23,240 nucleotides of DNA from JBKQHQ01 sp052148715 (GTDB lineage Bacteria; Pseudomonadota; Alphaproteobacteria; Rhizobiales; Xanthobacteraceae): positions 1-23,240 of the forward strand of contig JBKQHQ010000094.1 of NCBI GenBank assembly GCA_052148715.1, written 5' to 3'. Both the position numbers and the translations under genes were made by a program. The notes under the pieces were generated by a model. That model had not been told where the DNA came from. It saw nothing but the letters and a program-made list of their open reading frames with translations, and did no database searches. The stretch's first letter is position 1; every line of letters begins with the position of its first letter. Positions 14,880 through 23,240 of this stretch are shown here, in pieces.

Positions 14880-16943
14880 TCAGGGCTCCCAACCGATTGT
14901 ACGCCGTAGGAAATTATAGCCGAGCGACATGAACGCCGCCTGCTCGCCGTGGTCCTTGCCGTAGCCGTGTCCGCCGGCAGGTGGTTCATAGAAATAGGCC
15001 TCGTAACCCATCGCTTGCAGCTTCGCCGCCATCTTCCGGCCGTGGCCGGGGTGGACGCGATCATCGCGTCGGCTGGTCGCGATCAGGATCGGCGGGTAGG
15101 CCTTGCCGGGCGCGGCGACGTGATAGGCGGACATGGCGGCGAGGTATGCCCAGTCCTCCGGCTTGTCAGGATCGCCGTACTCGTCGATCCAGGACGCGCC
15201 TGCCAGCAGCTTGGTGTAGCGCCGCATGTCGATGAGCGGAATGGTGCAGAACAGTGCTCCGAAGCGCTCGGGATAGCGCGTCAACATGTTAGTGATGAGA
15301 ATGCCGCCGTTCGATCCACCTTCGGCGGCGATGCGGCCGGGCCGCGTCACGCCGCGCCGGACCAGATCGGCGGCAACCGCGGCGAAGTCGTCGTGGGAAA
15401 GGCGCTTGCCTGCGCGCCGCCCTGCCTCGTGCCAGGCGGTACCGAACTCGCCGCCGCCGCGCAGCTGGGCGAGCACGCTGGTCCCGCCGCGTTCGAGCCA
15501 CAGCTTGCCAACGGCGGAATTGTAATTTGGCAGGACAGGGATCCGATAGCCGCCATAGCCGTAGAGGTGCACCGGCGCGTCGCCGGTCTCTCCCGGCGGC
15601 CCAACCTGCACATAGGGAATACGTGTGCCGTCGCTCGAGGCGGCCTCATGGCGCGACATGACGAGCCCCGCGGGGTCGAACGCCTGCGGGCCCCGTTTCA
15701 AGACCTTCGGCGCCGCAGGCGGCTTGACGAGAAACAGCGAAGGCGGCGTCAACGGGTCTTGCGCGCTGGCGAGCAGCTCGCCGTTCGACTCATGGGCCTC
15801 GACGTCGATCGGCCAAACATAGGCCGTGCCGATGTCGGGCAAGCCGCCGATGTGCTCGCGTGACCATCCTCCATCCGATGGCGTCAACACATCGAACACC
15901 GGTCTGAGATCATCGAGGATCGACAAGACGAGCCGGCCGCCGCACCAGAAGAAGGTTTGTAGGATGCGCCGGTCGGCCGGCTCGAAGAGCTTTCTGAAGT
16001 GCCGGTCGCCGGCGAGGAATGCGGGAAACGATATGCCGAGCATCGTATCGGGCGCATAGGTCTCGCCGCCAATCGACCAAGCGGTGCGCGGCTTCACGGC
16101 AAGCCAGTCGCGTTGCCAGGACAGCCAGGCATCGGCCGGGACGTCGATCCGCGCCTTGGCGCCGGTGCGGTCGCCGATCCATCTGGTCACCTGGAAGAAG
16201 GTTTGCTGCTCGACGAACCACAGCCGCTCGGGTGCGGCATCACGGTCGACGCCCGCGTCGACGCGGACGAAGTCTTCCTGCGTCTCGAAGATCACGGGGG
16301 CCGCAACCGCCTCCGTGCCCCGCCGCCACACTCGAACGGTGCGCGCGTAGCCCGAGCGGGTCGCCATGCCGCCGCCGAGCGGCGAGGCCAGCAGCAACGT
16401 GTCGCGGTCGAGCCATGCGGTGCTGCTCTTGGCTTCCGGCGCGCGAAAACCGTCCACAACGAAGTCGCGCGTCGAAAGGTCGAATTCGCGCAGCACGACC
16501 GCGTCGCTGCCGCCGCGCGATAGCCTGAGAATGGCGCGATCGTGGGTGCCGGGAAGCGTCGAGGCCCCTTGCCAGACCCAGTCCTCCCCTTCTTTGCTCG
16601 CCAGCGTGTCGAGGTCGAGCAGCACGTCCCAATCGGGATTGGCGGTGCGAAAGCTTGCAAGCGTAGTGGTCCGCCACAGGCCGCGCGGATGGGAGGCATC
16701 TTGCCAAAAATTGAACAACCGTTCGCCGCGCCGTCCGATGCCGGGAATATTGTCGGGCCGATCGAAAATAGCCTTGAGCGTGTCGCGATCCGCGGCAAAG
16801 CGCGCGTCGCCGAAGCGCTGCAATGTCGTTGCATTCTGCTCTTCGACCCAGGCAAGCGCGCGCGCACCGTCGATCTCCTCGAGCCAGAGATACGGGTCAT
16901 CGTCGGGCGCTTCCAGGGTGGGCCGCGGGTCGGGGTTACGCAT
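14880..16943 (-). CDS. Prolyl oligopeptidase-family serine peptidase (S9A)
   Basis: A 687-residue peptidase with an N-terminal DDPYLWLEEIDG, the standard opening of S9A members, a central region matching the seven-bladed propeller in length, and a C-terminal alpha/beta hydrolase domain. The catalytic serine is S544 in GGSNGG, the acid is in RRDDRVHPGHG near 627, and the histidine is H659 in GGHGYG. GYGGYRIP near 462 and LRGGGEFG are family landmarks. No signal peptide is seen, so it is probably cytoplasmic and would cleave short proline-containing peptides. I chose ATG at 16943; a TTG at 16967 in the same frame would add eight residues but lacks a ribosome site. It is divergent from aminopeptidase N, suggesting a peptide-degradation pair. 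Confidence 0.93.
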   Translation of the reverse strand: MRNPDPRPTLEAPDDDPYLWLEEIDGARALAWVEEQNATTLQRFGDARFAADRDTLKAIFDRPDNIPGIGRRGERLFNFWQDASHPRGLWRTTTLASFRTANPDWDVLLDLDTLASKEGEDWVWQGASTLPGTHDRAILRLSRGGSDAVVLREFDLSTRDFVVDGFRAPEAKSSTAWLDRDTLLLASPLGGGMATRSGYARTVRVWRRGTEAVAAPVIFETQEDFVRVDAGVDRDAAPERLWFVEQQTFFQVTRWIGDRTGAKARIDVPADAWLSWQRDWLAVKPRTAWSIGGETYAPDTMLGISFPAFLAGDRHFRKLFEPADRRILQTFFWCGGRLVLSILDDLRPVFDVLTPSDGGWSREHIGGLPDIGTAYVWPIDVEAHESNGELLASAQDPLTPPSLFLVKPPAAPKVLKRGPQAFDPAGLVMSRHEAASSDGTRIPYVQVGPPGETGDAPVHLYGYGGYRIPVLPNYNSAVGKLWLERGGTSVLAQLRGGGEFGTAWHEAGRRAGKRLSHDDFAAVAADLVRRGVTRPGRIAAEGGSNGGILITNMLTRYPERFGALFCTIPLIDMRRYTKLLAGASWIDEYGDPDKPEDWAYLAAMSAYHVAAPGKAYPPILIATSRRDDRVHPGHGRKMAAKLQAMGYEAYFYEPPAGGHGYGKDHGEQAAFMSLGYNFLRRTIGWEP

Positions 16944-17050
16944 CGCAAAGTCTCGGAAAGAAGCCAACTGAAATGTAGGCCAGTATTTTCCGACAACTTG
17001 ATGACCAATCTGCCGCCATGCTCAGGACGATCGCGTCTCCCGGCACCGCC

Positions 17051-17085
17051 TTGACGCTCCAACCTCGGCACGCCACAACCGCGCA
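17051..17085 (+). promoter_or_regulatory. Possible promoter for a leaderless pepN transcript
   Basis: TTGACG (17051-17056) and CACAAC (17074-17079) are separated by 17 bp. Transcription would begin at or next to the pepN ATG (17085), and no Shine-Dalgarno is visible before that ATG. The -10 match is weak (three of six). Confidence 0.25.
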
Positions 17086-19736
17086 TGCGCACCGACACCC
17101 CAAAACCCATTCGCCTGCAGGATTACCATCCGCCCGACTGGCTGGTCGAAACGGTCGAGCTTGACGTGTCGCTGCATCCGACGGAAACGCGCGTGCGCGC
17201 CACGCTGCGCCTCAAGCCCAATCCCGCAGCGGTCGCGCCAGCGCCGGTCGTGCTCGACGGCGACGGCCTGACGCTTGCTTCCATTGCGCTCGACGGGCAA
17301 CCGCTCGCCGCGGATCGCTACGAGGCGACCGCCGACCGATTGCTGATGCCGCAGCCGCCGCACCGGCCGTTTCGCCTCGACATCGAGACCATCATCAACC
17401 CATCGGCCAACACGAAGCTGATGGGTCTCTACCGCTCGGGGCAAACCTACTGCACCCAATGCGAGCCGGAAGGCTTTCGCCGCATCACCTATTTTCCCGA
17501 CCGCCCCGACGTGATGGCCGTCTACACCACGCGCATCGAGGCCGACAAGGCCGAGGCACCGGTGCTGCTCGGCAACGGCAATCTGGTCGAGGCAGGAGAG
17601 ATCACGGGCGGCGACCGCCACTTCGCGAAGTGGCACGATCCGTTCCCGAAACCATCGTATCTGTTCGCGCTGGTCGGCGGCGCGCTTGCCTGCGTGAGCG
17701 AGCGCTTCCGCACGATGTCGGGCCGCGAGGTGGCGCTGAAAATCTTCGCGGAGCCCGGCAAGGAGGGACGCTGCGCCTATGCCATGGATGCGCTCAAGCG
17801 GGCGATGCGCTGGGACGAGCAAGTTTTCGGCCGCGAATACGATCTCGACATATTCATGATCGTCGCCGTGTCCGACTTCAACATGGGCGCGATGGAAAAC
17901 AAGGGGCTCAATGTTTTCAACGACAAGTTCGTGCTCGCCTCGCCCGAGACCGCGACCGACACCGACTTCGCCGGCATCGAGACGGTCATCGCGCACGAAT
18001 ACTTCCACAACTGGACCGGCAACCGGATCACGTGCCGTGATTGGTTCCAGCTCTGCCTGAAGGAGGGCCTGACCGTTTTTCGCGATCAGGAATTCACATC
18101 CGATCAGCGGTCGCGGCCGGTCAAGCGCATTTCCGATGTGCGGCTGCTGCGCTCACACCAATTCGTCGAGGACGCGGGTCCGCTCGCGCATCCGGTGCGG
18201 CCCGCGGTCTATCACGAGATCAACAACTTCTACACGCCGACGGTCTACGAGAAGGGCTCCGAGATCGTTCGCATGCTGAAAGTCCTGCTCGGACCCGAAT
18301 TGTTTCGCAAGGGCATGGACCTCTACTTCGAGCGCCATGACGGCGAGGCGGCGACCGTCGAGCAATTCATCCAATGCTTCGCCGACGCGGCCGACATCGA
18401 CCTCACCCAGTTCCGGCTCTGGTATTCGCAGGCCGGCACGCCCGAAGTCGTCGTCACCACCAATCATGACGCCAAGACCCGCAGCTATCGGGTGCAGGCG
18501 GTGCAGACCGTGCCGCCGACGCCGGGCCAGCCCGACAAGAAGCCGATGGTTATTCCACTCGCGCTCGGCCTTCTCGGCCGTGACGGGCGCGACTTGCCGC
18601 TTGTGCTCGCCGATGGACGCCGCTGCGACCGCGGCGTGGTGACGCTGACGAAGTCGGCCGAGACCTTCGTCTTCGCCGATGTCGACGAGCGACCGGTGCC
18701 CTCGCTCAATCGCGGATTTTCCGCGCCGATCAAGCTCATTGCCAACCTTTCGGCTGACGAGCTTCGCTTCCTCGCCGCGCACGACGCCGATCCGTTCAAT
18801 CGCTGGCAGGCGGTGCAGACCCTTGGCACGCGGCTGCTCCTCGACAATGCAGCCGCGGCACGATCGCGCCAGACGATGCGCGCAGATGCCGGGCTGATCG
18901 CCGCCTTGGCGGCGGTGCTGCGCGAGGAGATGCTCGAGCCGGCTTTCGTCGCCAATACTTTGATACCGCCGAGCGAGGCTGATATCGCCCGCGAGATCGG
19001 CCGCGATGTCGATCCGGACGCAATCTTCCAGGCTCGCCGGGCCCTGCGCGTGGGCGTTGCCGAGGAGTTAGGTTCCCTCCTCGCCGAGACCTATCGCCAG
19101 ATGACCGATAGCGGGCCGTACAGCCCTGACGCGCGCAGCGCCGGGCGGCGCGGGCTCAAGAATGTCTGCCTCGACTTATTGGCTGCTCCCGCCGGAGCGG
19201 AGGCGATCGCGCGCGCCGCGGGGCAATATGCCCAAGCGGGCAACATGACCGACCGGATGGCGGCGCTTGCGACATTATCGCTGCACGATGTTACCGAGCG
19301 TCTTGCCGCGCTCGAAGACTTCTACCGGCGCTATGCCGACGACCCGCTCATCATCGACAAATGGCTCGCGCTTCAAGCGGCTATCCCGGAGCCGGCAACG
19401 CTCGAACGCGTGCAGGCGCTGACCCGCCACAAGGCCTTCTCGTTCGCCAATCCGAACCGGGTGCGCGCATTGATCGGCTCGTTCATGCAGGCCAATCAGA
19501 CCCAGTTCAATCGCCCGGACGGCCTGGGTTACGAGTTCGCCGTCGATATCATTCTCGATCTCGATGCCAAGAACCCGCAAGTCGCCGCCCGTCTCCTTGG
19601 CGGGTTCAAGAGTTGGCGGGCGCTCGAGGAGAATAGGCGCGTGCGCGCAGAAGCGGCGTTGCGGCGCGTCGCAGCCGCGCCTGCCCTCTCGAGCGATGTC
19701 AAAGACATCGTCGAGCGCACGCTCGCCGGAGGCTAG
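17085..19736 (+). CDS. pepN: Aminopeptidase N (M1 family)
   Basis: An 883-residue M1 metallopeptidase of the E. coli PepN type and normal length. The substrate-anchoring GAMEN is at 268-272, followed by KGLNVFN; the zinc motif is HEYFH (304-308) with the third ligand E327 in KEGLT, exactly 19 residues after the second histidine. CTQCEPEGFRRITYFPDRPDVM (about 123-144, shown as CTQCEPEGFR then ITYFPDRPDVM) is also typical. The C-terminal part is a long helical domain as in PepN. It removes N-terminal residues from peptides in the cytoplasm. No clear ribosome site precedes the ATG. It is divergent from the S9 peptidase gene, with 141 bp between the starts. Confidence 0.97.
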   Translation: MRTDTPKPIRLQDYHPPDWLVETVELDVSLHPTETRVRATLRLKPNPAAVAPAPVVLDGDGLTLASIALDGQPLAADRYEATADRLLMPQPPHRPFRLDIETIINPSANTKLMGLYRSGQTYCTQCEPEGFRRITYFPDRPDVMAVYTTRIEADKAEAPVLLGNGNLVEAGEITGGDRHFAKWHDPFPKPSYLFALVGGALACVSERFRTMSGREVALKIFAEPGKEGRCAYAMDALKRAMRWDEQVFGREYDLDIFMIVAVSDFNMGAMENKGLNVFNDKFVLASPETATDTDFAGIETVIAHEYFHNWTGNRITCRDWFQLCLKEGLTVFRDQEFTSDQRSRPVKRISDVRLLRSHQFVEDAGPLAHPVRPAVYHEINNFYTPTVYEKGSEIVRMLKVLLGPELFRKGMDLYFERHDGEAATVEQFIQCFADAADIDLTQFRLWYSQAGTPEVVVTTNHDAKTRSYRVQAVQTVPPTPGQPDKKPMVIPLALGLLGRDGRDLPLVLADGRRCDRGVVTLTKSAETFVFADVDERPVPSLNRGFSAPIKLIANLSADELRFLAAHDADPFNRWQAVQTLGTRLLLDNAAAARSRQTMRADAGLIAALAAVLREEMLEPAFVANTLIPPSEADIAREIGRDVDPDAIFQARRALRVGVAEELGSLLAETYRQMTDSGPYSPDARSAGRRGLKNVCLDLLAAPAGAEAIARAAGQYAQAGNMTDRMAALATLSLHDVTERLAALEDFYRRYADDPLIIDKWLALQAAIPEPATLERVQALTRHKAFSFANPNRVRALIGSFMQANQTQFNRPDGLGYEFAVDIILDLDAKNPQVAARLLGGFKSWRALEENRRVRAEAALRRVAAAPALSSDVKDIVERTLAGG

Positions 19737-20046
19737 GACGTTTTTCTCGAACCGGGCTGTCCGCGGGCTTGACCCTGGGTATCCGCCGGTTTTCCGAGCA
19801 AACGCGCCCAAAGCCATGAATCGAAAGTGCATTCAGTCTTTACACGCCTCGCGCCGGGCGATTCCGGGCAAACTCAAGAATCTGGGTGCACCGGCGTGCC
19901 CAACTAGGCCTATTTGCAACACAAAAGATTATTGCCTCGCGGACTCTCGACAACCTGAACGCTATCGATTCCAATGATCATGATTCGGAGAGATGCGGCA
20001 CATCCTTCCGACAGGGTGACGGGGACGATCCGAGCGGAGGTTGGCG
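19737..20046 (+). other. Gene-free stretch between pepN and the histidine kinase gene
   Basis: About 310 bp. I see no credible coding frame: the open frame crossing from pepN is a shadow. A weak 6-bp pairing AACCGG (19750-19755) with CCGGTT (19786-19791), followed by TTCC, could help end pepN transcription, but its loop is 30 nt. The centre (about 19905-19985) is AT-richer than its surroundings and probably holds the kinase promoter; no box pair stands out. Confidence 0.4.
20036..20040 (+). promoter_or_regulatory. Ribosome binding site choosing the kinase start at 20047
   Basis: GGAGG lies 6 nt before the ATG at 20047. An in-frame TTG at 20041 directly abuts it and is therefore unlikely to be the start. 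Confidence 0.7.
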
Positions 20047-22356
20047 ATGGCGCGCGCCGAGGCAGCGAGCGCATCTGCACGTTCTGATTCCATCAAGGGC
20101 CTGGCTCAGTCGATCGCCAAACCGGCATACCGGCGGCTTTTGACCGCCGAACCTGCGCTGCGACGCGCGGTGCCCGTGCTGATCATCGCCTTTCTGCTCA
20201 CCATCTGCGTCGGCGCCGTCGTCCAGGTCCTCGAGCACCGCAGGCAGCTGATTGCCGCAACCAATATCGAGATCGAAGCCGTCGCCGAGCTCATGGCGGA
20301 TCGGATCGAGCGCGCGGTGCGCGAGGAGCGGTCCGATTTGCCGCAGCTGATCCAAGGCAAGCTCGACAAGGACTTGCCGCAATGGGCAGCCGCGCCGGGC
20401 CGGCGTATTTTCGTCAGCGATACGAACGGAAAAATCATCGCAGCGAGCCCGCGCGCGGCCGAGCTGATCGGGCGGCACCTCGTTGACGTGCTCGGCCCCT
20501 TCCAGCCACTGACCACCTTCGCCGCCGACGCGGGCGTGCTGGAGATCGCGCTGGCCGACGGAACCTCGGCTCTCGCCATGGTGCGCGACGTGGTCGCCTT
20601 GAACGGCCAGATCGCGGTGGTGCAGCCGCGCAGCGACGTGCTGGCGAGCTGGCGCTCGGACACGACGGTCACCGTCACCCTGTCGGCCACGACCGGGTTC
20701 GTCGTGCTCATTCTGGGCTTTGCCTTTCACTGGCAGGCGATCCGCGCGCGCGAAGCCGACCTGATCTATGAGACGGTGCGCACGCGCATCGATACCGCGC
20801 TCAATCGCGGGCGCTGTGGTCTATGGGATTGGGACCTCGCCCGCGGCCGGATTTTCTGGTCGCATTCCATGTTCGCCATTCTGGGGCTCGAGCCCAAGGA
20901 CGACCTCCTGCCCTTTGGCGAGGTCAGCGACCTGGTGCATCGCGACGACGTCAAGCTTTACGATCTCGCGGCTCAGCTCGCCGAAGCCAAGGCGACGCAC
21001 ATCGATCAGGCGTTCCGCATGCGGCACGCCGATGGTCATTGGGTATGGCTGCGCACCCGCTGCGAGCTCGTGCGCCAGCCGAACGACGCCGGGCTGCATC
21101 TGATCGGCATTGCGGTCGACATCAGCGAGCAAAAGACCCTGGTCGAGAAGACCGCCGCCGCCGATCTGCGACTGCGCGACGCGATCGAGACCATTCCCGA
21201 GGCCTTCGTCCTGTGGGACGCCGACAACCGCCTCGTGCTCTGCAACTCGAACTTCCAAGCGCTGCACAGGCTTCCGGAGGAGGCCATGGCGGCCGGCACC
21301 TCGTATGAGGCGGTCGTCGCCGCCGGCAGCAGGCCGATGGTGCGCACCACGGTCAGCGAAGGCCAGGCGTCCCCCGGCGCCCGCACCTTCGAGGCGCAGC
21401 TCGAGGATGGCCGGTGGCTGCACATCAGCGAGCGACGGACCAAGGACGGCGGCTATGTGTCGGTTGGCACCGACATCACCGCCATCAAGCAGCACGAAGG
21501 CAAGCTGATCGACAGCGAGAAGCGGCTGATGGCGACCATCGCCGACCTGCGCGCCTCGCAACAGACGCTCGAGCAGCAGACGCAACAGCTTGCCGACTTG
21601 GCGGAAAAATATGCGGAAGAAAAGACCCGCGCCCAAGAGGCGAACCAAGCCAAATCAGAGTTCCTGGCCAATATGAGCCATGAGCTGCGCACGCCGCTCA
21701 ACGCCATCATCGGCTTTTCCGAGATCATGGAATCGGCAATGTTCGGCCCGCTCGGCGCCGACAAATACGGCGAGTATTGTCGCGACATCCGCGAGAGCGG
21801 GCGTTACCTGCTCGACGTCATCAACGACATTCTCGACATGTCGAAGATCGAGGCCGGCCGCATCCGGCTGGAGTTCGAGGAGCTGAAGCTCGAGCCGCTG
21901 CTCAATGATGCCATGCGGGTCGTCTTCGGTCGCGCCGAGGAGAAGGGCCTGACGCTGACCGCCGAGATCGCGCCTGGGATCCGCTTCGATGCCGATCGCC
22001 GGGCGGTCAAGCAGATCGTGCTGAACCTGCTCTCGAACGCCGTAAAATTCACCCCCGAGGGCGGCAAGGTCACCGTCCGCGGGCGCGTCTCGGGGCCTTC
22101 GGTCGTGATCGAGATCGAGGATACCGGTATCGGCATCCCCGAGCCGGCGCTGGGCAAGCTCGGCCGCCCGTTCGAGCAGGTGGAAAGCCAGCTCACCAAG
22201 AGCCACCAGGGCTCGGGCCTCGGGCTCGCGATAGCCAAGTCGCTGACCGAACTGCATGGCGGCAATATGTGGATCCGCTCGATCCAAGGCGCCGGGACGA
22301 GCGTCGTGGTGCGCCTGCCGATCCAGGCCAGAGCGGTGGTGCCGGAGCCGCATTAG
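20047..22356 (+). CDS. Membrane PAS-domain sensor histidine kinase (PleC/DivJ-like)
   Basis: A 769-residue hybrid-free histidine kinase. A first membrane segment (about 42-62, VPVLIIAFLLTICVGAVV), a periplasmic sensor region of about 145 residues, and a second membrane segment (about 208-230) are followed by a PAS domain (about 247-370, including WDWDLARGRIFW and VHRDDV), a second PAS (about 375-490, IPEAFVLWDADNRLVLCNSNF), a coiled coil, and the kinase core. The phosphoacceptor is H545 in SHELRTPLNAIIGFSEI; the N box is NLLSNAVKF near 660, G1 is DTGIGIP at 692, the F box is FEQVE, and G2 is GSGLGLAI. QLTKSHQGSGLGLAIAKSL and LTELHGG closely follow the PleC/DivJ/PdhS group that acts on DivK in alphaproteobacteria; that partner is inferred. 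No response regulator gene is in the window. Confidence 0.94.
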   Translation: MARAEAASASARSDSIKGLAQSIAKPAYRRLLTAEPALRRAVPVLIIAFLLTICVGAVVQVLEHRRQLIAATNIEIEAVAELMADRIERAVREERSDLPQLIQGKLDKDLPQWAAAPGRRIFVSDTNGKIIAASPRAAELIGRHLVDVLGPFQPLTTFAADAGVLEIALADGTSALAMVRDVVALNGQIAVVQPRSDVLASWRSDTTVTVTLSATTGFVVLILGFAFHWQAIRAREADLIYETVRTRIDTALNRGRCGLWDWDLARGRIFWSHSMFAILGLEPKDDLLPFGEVSDLVHRDDVKLYDLAAQLAEAKATHIDQAFRMRHADGHWVWLRTRCELVRQPNDAGLHLIGIAVDISEQKTLVEKTAAADLRLRDAIETIPEAFVLWDADNRLVLCNSNFQALHRLPEEAMAAGTSYEAVVAAGSRPMVRTTVSEGQASPGARTFEAQLEDGRWLHISERRTKDGGYVSVGTDITAIKQHEGKLIDSEKRLMATIADLRASQQTLEQQTQQLADLAEKYAEEKTRAQEANQAKSEFLANMSHELRTPLNAIIGFSEIMESAMFGPLGADKYGEYCRDIRESGRYLLDVINDILDMSKIEAGRIRLEFEELKLEPLLNDAMRVVFGRAEEKGLTLTAEIAPGIRFDADRRAVKQIVLNLLSNAVKFTPEGGKVTVRGRVSGPSVVIEIEDTGIGIPEPALGKLGRPFEQVESQLTKSHQGSGLGLAIAKSLTELHGGNMWIRSIQGAGTSVVVRLPIQARAVVPEPH

Positions 22357-22450
22357 ACGTCCGCCCCGCACGCGCCGGATGCTCTGGCCTCGACGTTGGG
22401 CCAACCGTCCCGGCACTCGTGCTGCCGGAGTGCACGACGGCAGGGCAAAC

Positions 22451-22506
22451 GCCTAAAATCTAGGCAATCAACCATAGCAAACCGCCATGACCCCTCCGGA
22501 AGGAGG
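22451..22506. other. Two small hairpins after the kinase gene
   Basis: GCCTA-AAATC-TAGGC (22451-22465) and CCTCC-GGAA-GGAGG (22493-22506, a GNRA-type tetraloop) lie between the kinase stop and the DUF2927 gene. Neither has a T tract. They may reduce read-through or lie in the DUF2927 leader. Confidence 0.3.
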
Positions 22507-22570
22507 CGGCACGAATATTGCTGCATAACGGCAACATTAGTTTCGTTACGGGACGAATAAGGGCCGGCTA

Positions 22571-23240
22571 ATGACAGCCATTACCTCGACCGATCCGACC
22601 GGCATACCGAAGCGATCCGGCCGCTGGCCGCTTTTGCATGGTCTCGCCGCAGGCGCGGTCGCACTTGTCCTCTTGATCGGTGCGCCATGCGCTTCCTTCG
22701 GGGCCGACAGCACGGAGATCAGTGCCCGGCGGATGACCGAGCGAAAAAACTTTACCGACGCCGAGATCATGAGCGGCTTCTTCAAGATCGCGTTCGGGGC
22801 AGAGTTGCAGGTGGCGGGCCGCTCCGATCGCGTCCGCAAATATGAAGCGCCGGTGCGCGTCTATGTCGATAACCGGTCCGATACCGACCACCGCGCGGAG
22901 ATCGCCGCGGTCGTTTCCGACATCCGCGCGCGGGTCAAGAATCTGGACATCGAGATCACCGCGGATCGCAAACTCGCCAATGTCACGGTGACGCTGGTGC
23001 GCGACCGCGATCTCGGCAAAACAATCCGCGGCTTTTACGGCCGCGAACGCGCCGCGCAGATTCAGCGCTCGCTCAATCCGCAGTGCCTGTCCGGCTTCCG
23101 CAAGGACGCGAGTTACCGCATCGTCAGCTCCGACGTGATCATCGTCGCCGATGCCGGCGACTTCGTCTTTCATGACTGCGCCTACGAGGAGCTGCTGCAG
23201 GCGCTGGGCCCGATCAACGACGACGCCAGCGTCCCCTGGA
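22571..23240 (+). CDS. DUF2927 domain secreted protein, partial
   Basis: The first 223 codons of a protein that runs off the right edge. The N-terminus has a basic stretch (KRSGRWP), a hydrophobic segment (about 22-38) and a likely Sec cleavage after ASFGA (near 45). The cysteine at 40 is preceded by proline, so it does not form a good lipobox. The mature part matches DUF2927, recognised by RRMTERKNFTDAEIMSGFFKIAFGAE (shown as MTERKNFTDAEI and SGFFKIAFGAE), PQCLSGFRKD (170-179) and FHDCAYEELLQALGPINDD (200-218). AAGGG lies 7 nt before the ATG. The family has no established biochemical function; a periplasmic location is inferred. It is downstream of the kinase gene by 214 bp and may be a separate transcript. 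Confidence 0.9.
   Translation, partial: MTAITSTDPTGIPKRSGRWPLLHGLAAGAVALVLLIGAPCASFGADSTEISARRMTERKNFTDAEIMSGFFKIAFGAELQVAGRSDRVRKYEAPVRVYVDNRSDTDHRAEIAAVVSDIRARVKNLDIEITADRKLANVTVTLVRDRDLGKTIRGFYGRERAAQIQRSLNPQCLSGFRKDASYRIVSSDVIIVADAGDFVFHDCAYEELLQALGPINDDASVPW

Noticed and set aside
14949..15863. Plus-strand frame of 304 codons opposite the S9 peptidase catalytic domain
   Set aside because: Antisense to the intact catalytic triad region; no recognisable domain.
16944..16967. TTG start at 16967 for the S9 peptidase
   Set aside because: No ribosome site precedes it and family similarity begins after the ATG at 16943.
17022..18008. Minus-strand frame of 328 codons opposite pepN
   Set aside because: Antisense to the GAMEN and HEYFH region of aminopeptidase N; shadow.
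22493..22506. GGAGG at 22502-22506 as a ribosome site for a small gene
   Set aside because: No start codon with a plausible frame follows at suitable spacing, and the GGAGG is paired in a hairpin.
1..23240. Mobile elements, CRISPR arrays, tRNA or rRNA genes
   Set aside because: No transposase or integrase frames, no regularly spaced repeats, and no tRNA-like cloverleaf or rRNA sequence was recognised by reading.

Overview
The window looks like chromosomal DNA from a GC-rich alphaproteobacterium, most likely in the Hyphomicrobiales (Bradyrhizobium, Rhodopseudomonas or Xanthobacteraceae-like). The signs are the strong GC bias with long antisense shadow frames, GTG starts, a PleC/DivJ-style PAS histidine kinase, a DUF2927 protein, and a Cox-type molybdenum hydroxylase beside a Liv-type ABC transporter. 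This placement is an inference from gene content. I saw no tRNA, rRNA, insertion sequence, CRISPR array or phage gene.

Region 1 (1-7226) is an uptake and oxidation module. On the minus strand livG-livF-livH-livM (5812-2322) are tightly coupled, with overlaps or short gaps. A three-gene molybdenum hydroxylase operon follows: FAD subunit, [2Fe-2S] subunit and molybdopterin subunit, the last cut by the left edge. On the plus strand, divergent from livG, lies the gene for the periplasmic substrate-binding protein (6003-7226). The hydroxylase operon and the binding-protein gene carry nearly identical promoters: TTGACA, 17 bp, TCTAAT, with a shared 17-bp block containing TTAGTCTAA over the -10. This implies common control of import and oxidation. 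The substrate is unknown.

Region 2 (7282-10315) holds two HxlR-type regulator genes on the minus strand. One encodes an unusual protein with two complete HxlR repeats, each followed by a Cys/His cluster. The single-domain regulator is divergent from an NmrA-like NAD(P)-binding protein and a small ABM-like protein, an arrangement often linked to electrophile or quinone stress. Inverted repeats sit where operators would be expected.

Region 3 (10468-14555) carries a cation diffusion facilitator with an extended, apparently triplicated cytoplasmic tail, a hotdog thioesterase, and on the minus strand a zinc alcohol dehydrogenase and a double-GNAT acetyltransferase.

Region 4 (14880-23240) is more housekeeping in character: an S9 prolyl-oligopeptidase-family peptidase divergent from aminopeptidase N, a membrane PAS histidine kinase, and a DUF2927 protein cut by the right edge.
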